DNA from: Paracerasibacillus soli
Lineage (GTDB): Bacteria > Bacillota > Bacilli > Bacillales > Amphibacillaceae
Reading direction: 5' to 3' (one strand)
DNA length: 64,000 bases
Assembly: GCF_034006335.1 (NCBI RefSeq)
Contig: NZ_JAWDIQ010000002.1
In this document: one piece after another, positions 18,125 through 27,632 of the stretch
Layout: each line of letters opens with the position of its first letter
How positions within the stretch are numbered: the stretch's first letter is position 1
Made by a program: the position numbers and the translations under genes
The notes under the pieces: model-generated
The model's database searches: none
Told to the model about the DNA's origin: nothing
The model's input: only the letters and a program-made list of their open reading frames with translations

Positions 18125-20673
18125 ATGGCAATCAAGAAATTAATTAGAAAAGTTGTACCCTATCAAATACGACTTTGGCTGAATCCATTAAAAAAACACC
18201 TACTTCATACCAATTATCGTAAAAGAGCCGTATATACAAAAAGCCGGGAAACGTTGCCCATTCAAGAACATATGATTTTTTATGAAGCATATCATGGTGG
18301 AGTATGACTGGTAACGCTTATGCTGTTTTTAAATATTTACTATCCAATCCAAAATTTCAACATTACCAACACATCTGGGCAGTTAAAACTAAAACGGTTA
18401 TCCCACCAGCATTTAAAAATCATCCAAACGTGACATTTGTTATCTATCAAAGTTTTGACTATGCAAAGTATCTAGCCATCTCAAAGTATTTAATTAACGA
18501 TACATCATTTCCGTACTACTTTCATAAACGAAAAAGAACAAGTTTATGCAAATATTTGGCATGGTACTCCCTTAAAAACAATGGGATTAGATATTAAAAA
18601 TCGGGCCGTCACAGCACATAAAAATATTCAAAAAAACTTTTTAAGTGCAGACTACTTTGTAAGTCCTAGTACGTATACAACTGAGAAATTACTAAAATCT
18701 CATGACGTTTACGAAATTTATGAAGGAAAAGTATTGGAATTGGTTATCCCCGAGTTGATTTAATGTTTGGAGCTGATAAAGAAGCACTTCGAAAACAAAT
18801 TGGTATTCGAGAAAATAAAAAGATCATTTTGTACGCACCAACTTGGCGTGGCGAACTTCAAAATGTGGAAGACCAAAGTAAACAATTACTCAAAGATATA
18901 ATTTACATACAGGAAGCACTTGGCAAAGACTATACGATTTTGCTTAAAACACATTATTATGCCTATGCTTTTTTACATCGTTCTAGTTCAGGGCATCTCG
19001 TTATCCCAAATACAATTGATACAAATGAACTTTTGTCAATTGTAGATATTTTAATTACTGATTATTCCAGTATATTTTTTGACTTTTTGCCGACAAAGAA
19101 ACCAATCATTTTTTATGCAAATGATGTTGAGGAATTTGTAGCAGACCGAGGTCTTTATATTTCCATGAAAAAATTACCTGGACCATTATGTGAAACACTT
19201 GATTGTGTTATAGAAAGTATTCACCAATTAAATGCCGTACAAGAAGATTATCAAGAAACATACAACAAATTTTTAGATGCTTATTGCAAACATGATGATG
19301 GGCATGCAACAGCACGATTTATTGATGCAGTTTTTTATGGGAAATCCGCATCATATTGTTATCAAACTACGACAGACAAAACAAAGATATTAATATACGG
19401 TGGAGGATTTTTAAACAATGGAATTACATCTTCACTTATTAGTCTTTTAAATTTAATTGATTATAACGAATATGACATCACCTTAATCGACCATGGAACA
19501 AATACAAAAAAGGCCAAGTGGAATAATATGAGGAAATTAAACAAGCATGTACATCATATCTTTCGTGTTGGAACATGGAATGCGTCCCTCGCAGATTTAT
19601 ATCGCCATACACTTTTTCTACAGTCAGGTAATCTAGAAACTGCACCTAAGCAAATGTACCAAAATGAATTTAATCGAATGACTGGTTTGACAAAGTTTGA
19701 TATTGGCATTGATTTTGGGGGCTATAGTCCCTTCTGGGCAGCTATTTTCGCCTTTGGAAATTTCAAGAAAAAGAATATTTATTTACATTCCGACATGGAC
19801 AAGGAGACATCAAAAAAGGTAAACAATCACTACCCTCATCGTCAAAATTTAAAAGTGATATTTTCACTCTATCAATTATTCGATAAAGTGCTATCAGTAT
19901 CTAAATTAACACATAAGAAGAATAGAAAGAATTTATTACAATATATACCCAAACCTGTGGGAAAAATGGATTATGTCATAAACGCAATTGATTATAAGCA
20001 TATCCTATCAATGAAAAGTAAAAGTATTCAATATGAATTCGGGGAGGATTTAACTAGTAATAAAACAAAAGACAATGATTTTTCGAAAGAAATGAGTAGC
20101 GAATTTCTTCATTTAGGAACTGAACCACCTTCCTACCCACTTCCGCAAAAGGATGATGTCAATTTCATAACAATCGGCAGACTAAGCCCAGAAAAGGATC
20201 ATGAAAAACTATTAAACGCATTTTCACACATTGCTGCGGACAAAAACAATATTAAGCTTTACATTGTTGGTGAAGGTGCATTGGAAGAAACAATAAAAAA
20301 TATCATTAGCACATTACATTTAACAAATAAGGTTTTCTTAACCGGTCAGCTAACCAATCCATATGCACTCTTAAATCAATGTGACTGTTTTATATTGTCT
20401 TCCAATTATGAGGGGCAAGCAATTGTTTTACTTGAGGCACTCATATTGGGTAAGCCAATCATTACTACTGACTCACCTGGACCCCGAAGCGTATTAGAAG
20501 GTGGATATGGGTTAATCGTTGAAAATTCTGTTACAGGATTAGTTGAAGGCATGCGTAGATTTTTAAATGGGGGTAAGTTAAATAATAAAGTGTTTGATTA
20601 TGAATCATATCAAGAAGAAGCTTTAAATATGTTTTATGAAAAGGTATGTGATTTGAATGAACAGGAATTGTAA
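18125..20673 (+). CDS. CDP-glycerol glycerophosphotransferase fused to a GT4 glycosyltransferase (three frameshifts)
   Basis: ATG 18125 follows GGAGGG. Three one-base errors must be bridged: a missing base near 18300 (FYEAYHG then MTGNAYAVF), an extra A near 18535 (before NIWHGTPLKTMG) and a missing base near 18738 (before YPRVDLMFG). The corrected protein has about 849 residues. The first 400 are a TagF/TagB-type domain with NIWHGTPLKTMG, LYAPTWRGE, LLKTHYY and the signature DILITDYSSIFFDF. The last 400 form a GT-B glycosyltransferase with ITIGRLSPEKDHEKLL, LYIVGEGALEE, SSNYEGQAIVLLEAL and ITTDSPGPRSVL. It would extend teichoic acid and probably also glycosylate it, like a TagF-TagE fusion. 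Substrate sugar unknown. Confidence 0.8.
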
Positions 20674-20766
20674 CACACCCTTTAAAACAAAAGACGTATC
20701 ATGAGAACTTGTTTAGACTTGCCTTACGTCAATCCCGATAACATACAAAGCGTGGCTCAAAAGAAA

Positions 20767-20829
20767 AAACCAACTTCCATATTTGAACTACATACATAGT
20801 ATGCTCACTTATATGGAAGTCGGTTTTTC
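20767..20829. terminator. Bidirectional terminator after the TagF-GT4 gene
   Basis: CCAACTTCCATAT and ATATGGAAGTCGG pair across a loop of about 30 bases, flanked by an A-run on the left and TTTTT on the right. It serves the plus-strand gene and the small minus-strand yvrJ gene, whose stop is next to it. Confidence 0.65.
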
Positions 20830-20830
20830 A

Positions 20831-20971
20831 TTATTTCATTTTCCCGGGTAAAGCATGGATAGATTCAATGAGTTTATTGAGCTTTCCTTCAATACGGTGC
20901 AGTAAGTAAAAAGTGACCGCAACGGGAAATCCTACTTCTGCAACAAATGAAATCCAAGACTCAACTTCCAC
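20831..20971 (-). CDS. yvrJ: YvrJ-family small protein
   Basis: 46 residues from GTG 20971, with GGAGG eight bases before it. The protein starts VEVESWISFVAEVGFPVAV, then one membrane segment and HRIEGKLNKLIESIH. The pattern GFP(V/I)AV(T)FYLL.RIEGKL matches the YvrJ family. In bacilli this small protein is often found with DUF1659 and DUF2922 genes, as here. Function unknown. It is encoded downstream of both of them on the same strand. Confidence 0.8.
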   Translation of the reverse strand: MEVESWISFVAEVGFPVAVTFYLLHRIEGKLNKLIESIHALPGKMK

Positions 20972-21178
20972 TTGAATAACCTCCTTTCACCTCATCATTC
21001 CTGCCAATCCAACCAATATCGTGCAACCTCAATCAGTGGGAATTTTCGCATTCCCCCTACTGATAATCGTTAGGCGAATTGGGCTTATACTAACTTTCAC
21101 TCTCGTTAATCCTTGAAATGCTTGAAGTAATGCCTTAACGAGTTAACTTTCAACGAATAAACTTTCAGCGTAAATAGA

Positions 21179-21210
21179 TAGGGTCAGGCTTATAAATAGA
21201 CCTGACCCTA
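21179..21210. repeat. GGGTCAGG inverted repeat (variant of the GGGTCTGACCC family)
   Basis: TAGGGTCAGG and CCTGACCCTA make a perfect 10-bp stem with a 12-base AT loop. No U-tract follows on either strand. It separates yvrJ from DUF2922. A CAGTGGGAA...TTCCCCCTACTG element lies just to the left at about 21036-21063. Confidence 0.6.
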
Positions 21211-21244
21211 CAAATTTACAAACATCATTATGTTCATGTACCAA

Positions 21245-21463
21245 TTACCCCATAACATCGATTTCCTCGATATTCTGCTCTACAACTCGAGCACTTCGCT
21301 TGGCGACCAGATCACCACCGTTTGAAAACAGTACATTTTCAGCAATGATTTCATCCATTACTTCGTTTACCTGCTCAGGGTCTACTGGTTCAGCTGGGTC
21401 ATCTAGCGTATATGTTACGATTTTTCCTTCTTCATTTTCAAAGCGCAATTCTAAACGTTTCAT
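21245..21463 (-). CDS. DUF2922 family protein
   Basis: ATG 21463 has GGAGG nine bases upstream; the ATG six bases earlier is too close to the site. The 72-residue product begins MKRLELRFENEEGKIVTYTL and has DPAEPVDPEQVNEVMDEII, the pattern of DUF2922. Soluble, acidic, function unknown. Downstream partner of DUF1659 in a conserved bacillar pair. Confidence 0.85.
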   Translation of the reverse strand: MKRLELRFENEEGKIVTYTLDDPAEPVDPEQVNEVMDEIIAENVLFSNGGDLVAKRSARVVEQNIEEIDVMG

Positions 21464-21497
21464 CCTCATTTCCCTCCTTTCAACTTATTGATTACAG

Positions 21498-21719
21498 TTA
21501 ACCTTCTTTAATATCAGACTTGTCCGTTCGCTCCACATTATATAATGTGTGTTGCTGCAATCCTGAAATTGCTTTAGCCAATTGTAAAAGCTGATCCGGT
21601 GTTGCTTCTTGTTTTACTGCAAAGTTCTTCCCTTTATAAATTGGCTTTCCAGTTTCAAAATCATCACCGTGATAAAAATTTAGGCGAATAACCGACGAAG
21701 TCATACTTGCAACTGCCAT
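21498..21719 (-). CDS. DUF1659 family protein
   Basis: ATG 21719 with GGAGG eight bases before it gives a 73-residue protein, MAVASMTSSVIRLNF, then ETGKPIYKGKNFAVKQEAT and ATPDQLLQLAKAISGLQ. This matches DUF1659. The frame is open upstream to 21845, but the strong ribosome site sets the start. First gene of the DUF1659-DUF2922 pair. Function unknown. Confidence 0.85.
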   Translation of the reverse strand: MAVASMTSSVIRLNFYHGDDFETGKPIYKGKNFAVKQEATPDQLLQLAKAISGLQQHTLYNVERTDKSDIKEG

Positions 21720-22128
21720 TCCTATCACCTCCTTCATAACTATAATCGTACTAAAGTAGTATAAGGGGGTGTTTTTTGTTATTTTAGGTAAAAAGTAACA
21801 AGATTGAGATTGCTTAATAATAGTGCATCCTAACACTTCCACCAATATTGATTTATTTACTACACATATTGAGCTAGAAATATCTAGCTATTCAATTAGC
21901 CAAAGTCGTGATATGATAGATGTTAGATTTAAACGTTCTGATTAAGGTAATTCATACAGTAGTTTTAGTTTAACTGAAACTGATAAGGTATTTTGCTATG
22001 GTTATCACTATATTTTTAAATACTTATAAAAGAACGAACTATATCTGACGCTTCCATAAGGTCTTTGAAACTTTGAATCTCTCTCAAACGTCTAATAAAT
22101 AGTTACTATTAAAAGAGGTGTAAGCTAC
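21720..22128. other. Divergent promoter region between DUF1659 and tagO
   Basis: About 410 AT-rich bases. AGCTAGA and TCTAGCT (21872-21889) form a short hairpin. The plus strand ends in AGAGGTG before the tagO ATG. No gene seen. Confidence 0.4.
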
Positions 22129-23177
22129 ATGCTAAAAATTACTTTATTAGCCTGTATTTCGTTATTAGCTTCACTTATTATTACGCCATTATTTATAAAA
22201 TGGATAATTAAATTAAATATTACAGATAAACCTAATTTCCGCAAAGTCCATAAAAATCCCATTCCTACATTAGGTGGGCTTGTCATTTTCATCAGCTTCT
22301 TAATTGGTATAGCGATTATCCAGCCAGTTAGTTCCCATCATCTTGCAATTGTCTGTGGGGCTTTTATTATCATTGGACTTGGGATTATTGACGATATATA
22401 CAATTTATCAGCAAAAGTGAAGTTCGGTGTTCAACTTCTTGTTGCCCTGCTTGTCATCTTTTGGGGTGGTATTCAAGTAGAATTTATTAATTTACCTTTT
22501 GGAGGACAATTCGAATTTGGATTTTTTAGTACTGCAATCACAGTACTTTGGATTGTAGGAATTACGAATGCAATTAATCTCATTGATGGATTAGATGGTC
22601 TTGCAGGTGGGGTCTCAGCAATTGCCTTATTCACAATTGCTGGTATGGCAGTTATTATGGGAAATACGTATGTCCTAACGATTGCAACAGTACTTTTCTT
22701 TAGTACAATGGGATTTTTACGTTACAACTTTTATCCTGCCAAGATATTTATGGGAGACACTGGAGCATTATTCTTAGGATATATGATTTCAGTGCTTGCA
22801 TTATTAGGTTTTAAAAACGTTACAATTATTTCCTTTGTCATTCCAATATTCATTCTAGGTGTACCGATATCAGATACACTCATTGCAATTGTTCGCCGCT
22901 TTATCAATAATAAACCAATTTCTAGCCCGGACAGTTCTCACTTGCATCATCGCTTATTAAAACTGGGCTTTTCACATAAGCAAACTGTTCTCTTTATCTA
23001 CGGATTAAGTACAATGTTTAGTGTATCAGCAATATTTTCCATGACGACAGTTGGGGATCTGTGCTTATTTTCTTAATTGCTATATTTGTACTCCAACTTC
23101 TAATTGAATATCTAGAATTAGTTAACAGTAATTTTAAACCGTTAACTAACTTGATTAAAGGAATTATGCAGAAGTAA
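22129..23177 (+). CDS. tagO: Undecaprenyl-phosphate GlcNAc-1-phosphate transferase TagO (frameshift near the C-terminus)
   Basis: Transfers GlcNAc-1-phosphate to undecaprenyl phosphate, the first step of wall teichoic acid synthesis. Polytopic, with the family signatures PTLGGLVIF, GIIDDIYNLSAKVK (catalytic Asp-Asp), NAINLIDGLDGLAGG, FMGDTGALFLGY and the cytoplasmic HLHHRLLKLGFSHKQ. A missing G near 23055 ends the raw frame early; restoring it adds a last membrane helix and ELVNSNFKPLTNLIKGIM to the stop at 23177, about 349 residues, the usual length. Followed by a strong terminator, so monocistronic. Confidence 0.87.
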
Positions 23178-23193
23178 AATAGGGAATACTTTC

Positions 23194-23224
23194 AAACACC
23201 TTCTAAAAGGAAGGTGTTTTTTTA
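23194..23224 (+). terminator. Terminator of tagO
   Basis: AAACACCTTC-TAAAAG-GAAGGTGTTT followed by a T-run; a perfect stem 17 bases after the tagO stop. Confidence 0.9.
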
Positions 23225-23381
23225 TATGACTGTGACATCTGAATTAATCTCTTTTATGAACCGTATATATATACTATTCCAGCTCATAATCACACGTCAC
23301 TTGTGAGAAAACTTTTTATTCACGCGTTTAGACTATAATAAAAAGTACAATAGACAACAACTAATCACAAGGTTTTCCCAT

Positions 23382-23442
23382 AAAAAAACAAGTATGGTCA
23401 TGAAATGAAAGTCTTCTAAACTTTCACCATTTCCATACTTGT
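23382..23442 (-). terminator. Terminator of the LCP gene
   Basis: ACAAGTATGG pairs with CCATACTTGT, with an inner GAAAGT/ACTTTC stem; read on the minus strand it is followed by seven T. It lies about 85 bases beyond the LCP stop. Confidence 0.75.
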
Positions 23443-23525
23443 ATACAATGAAACTATGAGGCAAGAAATCTTGCAATATCTCACCATCATTTAATCCAGC
23501 TCAGCAAACAAATACATCTGTTTAC

Positions 23526-24616
23526 TTAATGCAAATCAGCTGCATTTTCTAAATCCGTACTATCCATATCATCGTCGCTCGCATTACCTTCTGCATTATC
23601 ACGATGTTGTGTTAATTGACTACCATTTAATTCTAAGTGAGCCTGTAATTCATGTTTCGTTTCAGCAAGTGATTCATCATCTAGTTGCCAATAATACGTC
23701 CGTCTAGGCGTTGATTGCCATAAATCTTCCCCTTCTAAAGTTAAAGGTTCGATATTTAGATTACTACTCGTGCCATACGAAATAAAGCTCTTCATTTCAT
23801 CAAACGTCATATTTGTTGTCATATTACTTCCGACAGCTTCAATGATATCATCAAATTTAAAAATAGATTTAACAGAAACTGATTTTTTCATAATTGCTTT
23901 AATAATCTCTTGTTGCCTTTTTCCACGTTCAATATCATTATCTTTCTTCCTTGTTCTAGCTAGCGCAAGTGCTTGCTCCCCATCTAATTCCTGTAATCCT
24001 GGCATAAGATGGATTTTATTTGGCCTATCATAAGAATCCTGTTCCTTAAATTCATAAGGTACATCAACTGTTATACCATCTATCGCATCCACTACTTCAA
24101 TGAATGCATCAAAATTAACTTTTACCCAATAATCGATTGGAATGTCTAATAAATTTTCTACTGTATCAATTGTCGATCGTGTCCCACCATTATTTAAAGA
24201 GTGAGCATGATTTATTTTTGTCTCGTAACCAACTTCTGGACATAGACTTTTGTATCCCGTGGTATACTTAATAATTTTACTGTTTTGTCATCTTTGTTTA
24301 AAGTGGCAACCATTAATGTGTCTGTACGTATTCCTTCTGTACCACGTTTTTCTCCACCGTCGACTCCCATAATGAGTATACTTACATTATCAAACTTTGG
24401 ATCGACTTCTTTTTCACGGAGATCTGATTTTAAACGACCATCATCTTCATATGAATCTGAAATAACAGAACCAGCTTTTAAATATAAATTAACAAAAAAC
24501 CCAAGTGCAGATAAAAATACGATAAGTGGTATTAATATAAAATACACGCGGCGACGTAGCTTCCGCTTTTTAACTCGCTTTCCCATCCGTCTATTCACCT
24601 TTTTATTATTCGACAT
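23526..24616 (-). CDS. LytR-CpsA-Psr (LCP) family cell-wall polymer ligase (one frameshift)
   Basis: A type II membrane protein: basic N-terminus (GKRVKKRKLRRRVYF), one membrane helix, then the extracytoplasmic LCP domain with NVSILIMGVDGG, RTDTLMVATLN and SIPRDTKVYV. A missing C near 24244 breaks the frame; the continuation reads GYETKINHAHSLNNGG and then DAIDGITVDVPYEF, LDGEQALALARTRKKDNDIE and RGKRQQEI. About 363 residues when joined. LCP proteins move teichoic acid from its lipid carrier to peptidoglycan, which fits its place between tagO and tagA. Confidence 0.87.
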
Positions 24617-24857
24617 AAAATTTCCCCTTTATATTCATACAATCTTTTCTCATCATTGCTTTATTCCTAAAAGAACAAGTATAATACAACTGTATTAGAG
24701 TAAATCATGTATAACATAAAGCTAATGTTAATTGTACTACGAGATATGACTTTCGTAAACAATATCTTATGATTTCTCCCCAAAATGCGACAAAATAAAC
24801 CAATAATGTGTCTGTTCGCATATTAGACGGATTGAATAGTAGAAAGGTTGCACTTTT

Positions 24858-25590
24858 ATGCAAAATAATCATGATGTTTCCATTATGGATATTAAATTTA
24901 TAAATATGACAAAGCAAGAACTATTAGATCAAATTCTTATTCCTCGGATTGAGCGGGAAGAAAAGACATTTATTGTGACCGCAAATCCTGAATTCGTGAT
25001 GCATGCCCGGGAAAACAAACAATTTAAAGAAACGATTCAGTCTGCAGATATTATTGTACCTGATGGAATTGGTATCATTAAAGCTGCAAAAATTAAGAAA
25101 CAGCCTCTTAAAGAAAGAATTGCTGGTTATGAACTTATGCTAGATTTATTAAAATATGCAAATATGAATGGGCTAGCATGTTATTTTTTAGGTGCAAGTA
25201 AACTTGTTAATGAAAAAGTAATCAATGTCATCAAATCGAAATATCCGCAAATAAACATTGTTGGCCATCATCATGGATTTTTTGATTTACATGACCCTAA
25301 GATTAAGGAAGAAGTAGCAGAGGCAAAACCAGGTTTTGTATTTGTTGCTTTAGGTATGATGAAACAAGAACAATGGATTTCTGAACAACTTCCAAGGCAC
25401 AAAAAGGGAGTATTTATTGGTATTGGTGGGAGTTTCGATACACTTACTGGTGAAGTGAAAAGAGCACCACAAAAATGGATTGATTTGAATTTAGAATGGT
25501 TATATCGTATCATCAAACAACCTTTTCGTTAAGCGGATATTAAAGGTATTTTGGTTTATGATACTAATAGTTTTAGGAAAGGATAAGTAG
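24858..25590 (+). CDS. tagA: N-acetylmannosaminyltransferase TagA (WecG/TagA/CpsF family; frameshift at the C-terminus)
   Basis: Adds ManNAc to GlcNAc-PP-undecaprenol, the second step of WTA linkage-unit synthesis. Signatures: FIVTANPEFVMHAR, DIIVPDGIGI, YFLGASKLVNEKV, GHHHGFF, VFVALGMMKQEQWI and GIGGSFDTLTGEVKRAPQ. The raw frame stops at 25532 in PFR. In the next frame the text continues as KRILKVFWFMILIVLGKDK to TAG 25590, the usual amphipathic C-terminal tail that holds TagA at the membrane. Corrected length is about 243 residues. Confidence 0.88.
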
Positions 25591-25644
25591 GTGAGAGCCA
25601 GCCGAGCGTGGGGTTAACTACTCCCCTCCGCCCGTTCTAACTAT

Positions 25645-27418
25645 TTACAATTTTACAGCATTGTGTACATGCTTTTCCTGTAACTCTTGAATTCTTTTTT
25701 TCCGTTTTAGTAAAGGTGCGGTGGAGCCAAATTTCTTAATTGCAGCTTCTGTTTCCTCTATAGCTTTTTCGAAATCCCCGATATACACATACAAATCAAT
25801 TAACAATCCAGGAATAACACGATCTTGGGGTGCTAACTCTCTTGAACTTTCCGCAAATTGAATTGCTTCTGTATATCTTTCTTTTCTCCTTAAAACGTGG
25901 ATTTTCAAACGCATGCAAAGGGAATCCTCAGGTGCTAGCGTTAATGCATAGTTTACCAGCTGTAATGCCCATCTTGGTTTATTTCTTTTTAGACAAGCAT
26001 CACCTAAAACTCGATAGTAAGTTTGGGATTTTTTTAATTCCTTATCATATATCGGTATTTCTGCTTTATGAATAACAGTTAGAATAAACTCCTTGAGTAG
26101 TCCCATTTGCTTAAGGTGTGGACCCATTCCATGGCCTGCATATGGTATTTCAACTAACTGAGCATTGGGGAATGCTGACAAGAGCCCTTTATTAACATAT
26201 GTATTATCTAATGCATTCTTCGGATCATAGACAATGATAGGTGATATTTCCGAATTATGAGTCGGCAAGATATTATGTTTAAAAATACGTTTACCTTTTA
26301 AGTTTGACTTTCCATAAATTGGATGAATAGACATTCTTGGTGAAAGGGCTAAAATTCTACAATTTAGAGCCGATGCATAATATAGTGCTCCATAAGCACC
26401 TAAACTAAATCCATATGCAACTTTATCTTCATACCCTTCTACTAAGGCGCTTACTGTACGCTTAAAATCCTCCAAAGATAAATCTTGTTGATAAACCTTT
26501 TTTCTCCTTTTTCTAATTGCAATAATATCTACATTTTGTTGAATTAGTAAATTAAATGCAAATGAGGGATTGTCCCATACCATATTAATAGAATCAAAGG
26601 TAACGACTACCCTATTTGTCTTCTGCAAACTTTTATAAAACTCAAATTCTACTTTCCCCATTATCATATAACACTATTTTGCGATAGCCCTTTTCATCTT
26701 CTAAAATTTCTTCACTATATTTATGCAGTAAACGATTTAAAATATGGCTAGCTTGTCTATGACTTCCTACCACTTGATAAAGCATAGATAATTTAATCTG
26801 ATATTTGAATTGTACATTCTGCTTATATATAGAGCAAACTTCTTCAATCCGCTGAATAGACATATTCCAGTCTCTATTTTGGATTGCTTGATCCACAAAT
26901 TCATCTAACAACTTTTTACTCTTATTACTAATCTGATCATTTGTTTCTATTGGCATCTGCTCACTAATTACAGATAATATTTCTTTATTGTCAGAACATG
27001 TTGTAACGCCTAAGATTAAAATATCCATTGCCCTTTGCAAATCATTATATTTCTGCAACATCTTTGCATAATTGATATAAGCATCAGCGGGAAGATTTAC
27101 CTTCTTAAAATTGTCTATTTTACCCCAATGTACATTAACCAAGTCCAATTTCCCTGTTTGTAGTGCATACTTTATAATACTCGCATGAATCTTTTCATCC
27201 GTTGGAAAATCCCTGAGGCATCTCTTAAAAACGCGGTATGCTTTATTCACTTTACCAGTTTCTAATAGATTATTTCCCTTTTCCAAATAATAATTTACAC
27301 TTTTATTTTTATAAACCCTAATCTTCACTTTATGGAATGTTTCAATTGCCTTATCTTTTATCATAACTTGCCATTTCCACTCCCTTTCCTCACTATAAAT
27401 CCTTTGGCATTTATTCAC
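25645..27418 (-). CDS. TPR / alpha-beta-hydrolase / TPR protein (one frameshift)
   Basis: Two overlapping frames join into one protein of about 590 residues if an extra T near 26655 is removed (YDNGESRI then EFYKSLQKTNRVVV). The N-terminal 250 residues hold tetratricopeptide-like helical pairs (YLEKGNNLLETGKVNKAYRV). The middle is a hydrolase domain with nucleophile elbow YGFSLGAYGALYY (GxSxG) and a late histidine in YAGHGMGPH. The C-terminus is again TPR-like (YRVLGDACLKRNKPRWALQL). The start is a GTG behind AAGGAAGA. Cytosolic. It may act on a teichoic acid precursor or modify a glycan; neither substrate nor partner can be named. The order TPR-hydrolase-TPR is unusual. Confidence 0.65.
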
Positions 27419-27594
27419 TTACTCTTCCTTTAACAATAACGACGGTTATGATTGAAAGCCTCTCTATACTCAATATCATAATATGGGAATTCTATCAAAT
27501 ATAACCTTCTATTGCTTGAAGTAATATTTCAGATTTTACTTACGGTAAATAGCGTATATTACGCCTTTAATTACCCAGCATGGATACAGCTGTA

Positions 27595-27618
27595 GGGAGC
27601 AAGATTAATCTCGCTCCC
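27595..27618. terminator. GGGAGC hairpin after the M14 peptidase gene
   Basis: GGGAGC(A/G)AGATTAATCT-like palindrome 15 bases beyond the stop of the minus-strand gene. The stem is strong but no U-tract follows, so terminator function is uncertain. Confidence 0.35.
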
Positions 27619-27632
27619 CAACATAATCAAAT

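Noticed and set aside
23388..23442. Small RNA gene between tagO and the LCP gene
   Set aside because: The hairpin with its T-run is explained as the LCP terminator; no separate promoter seen.
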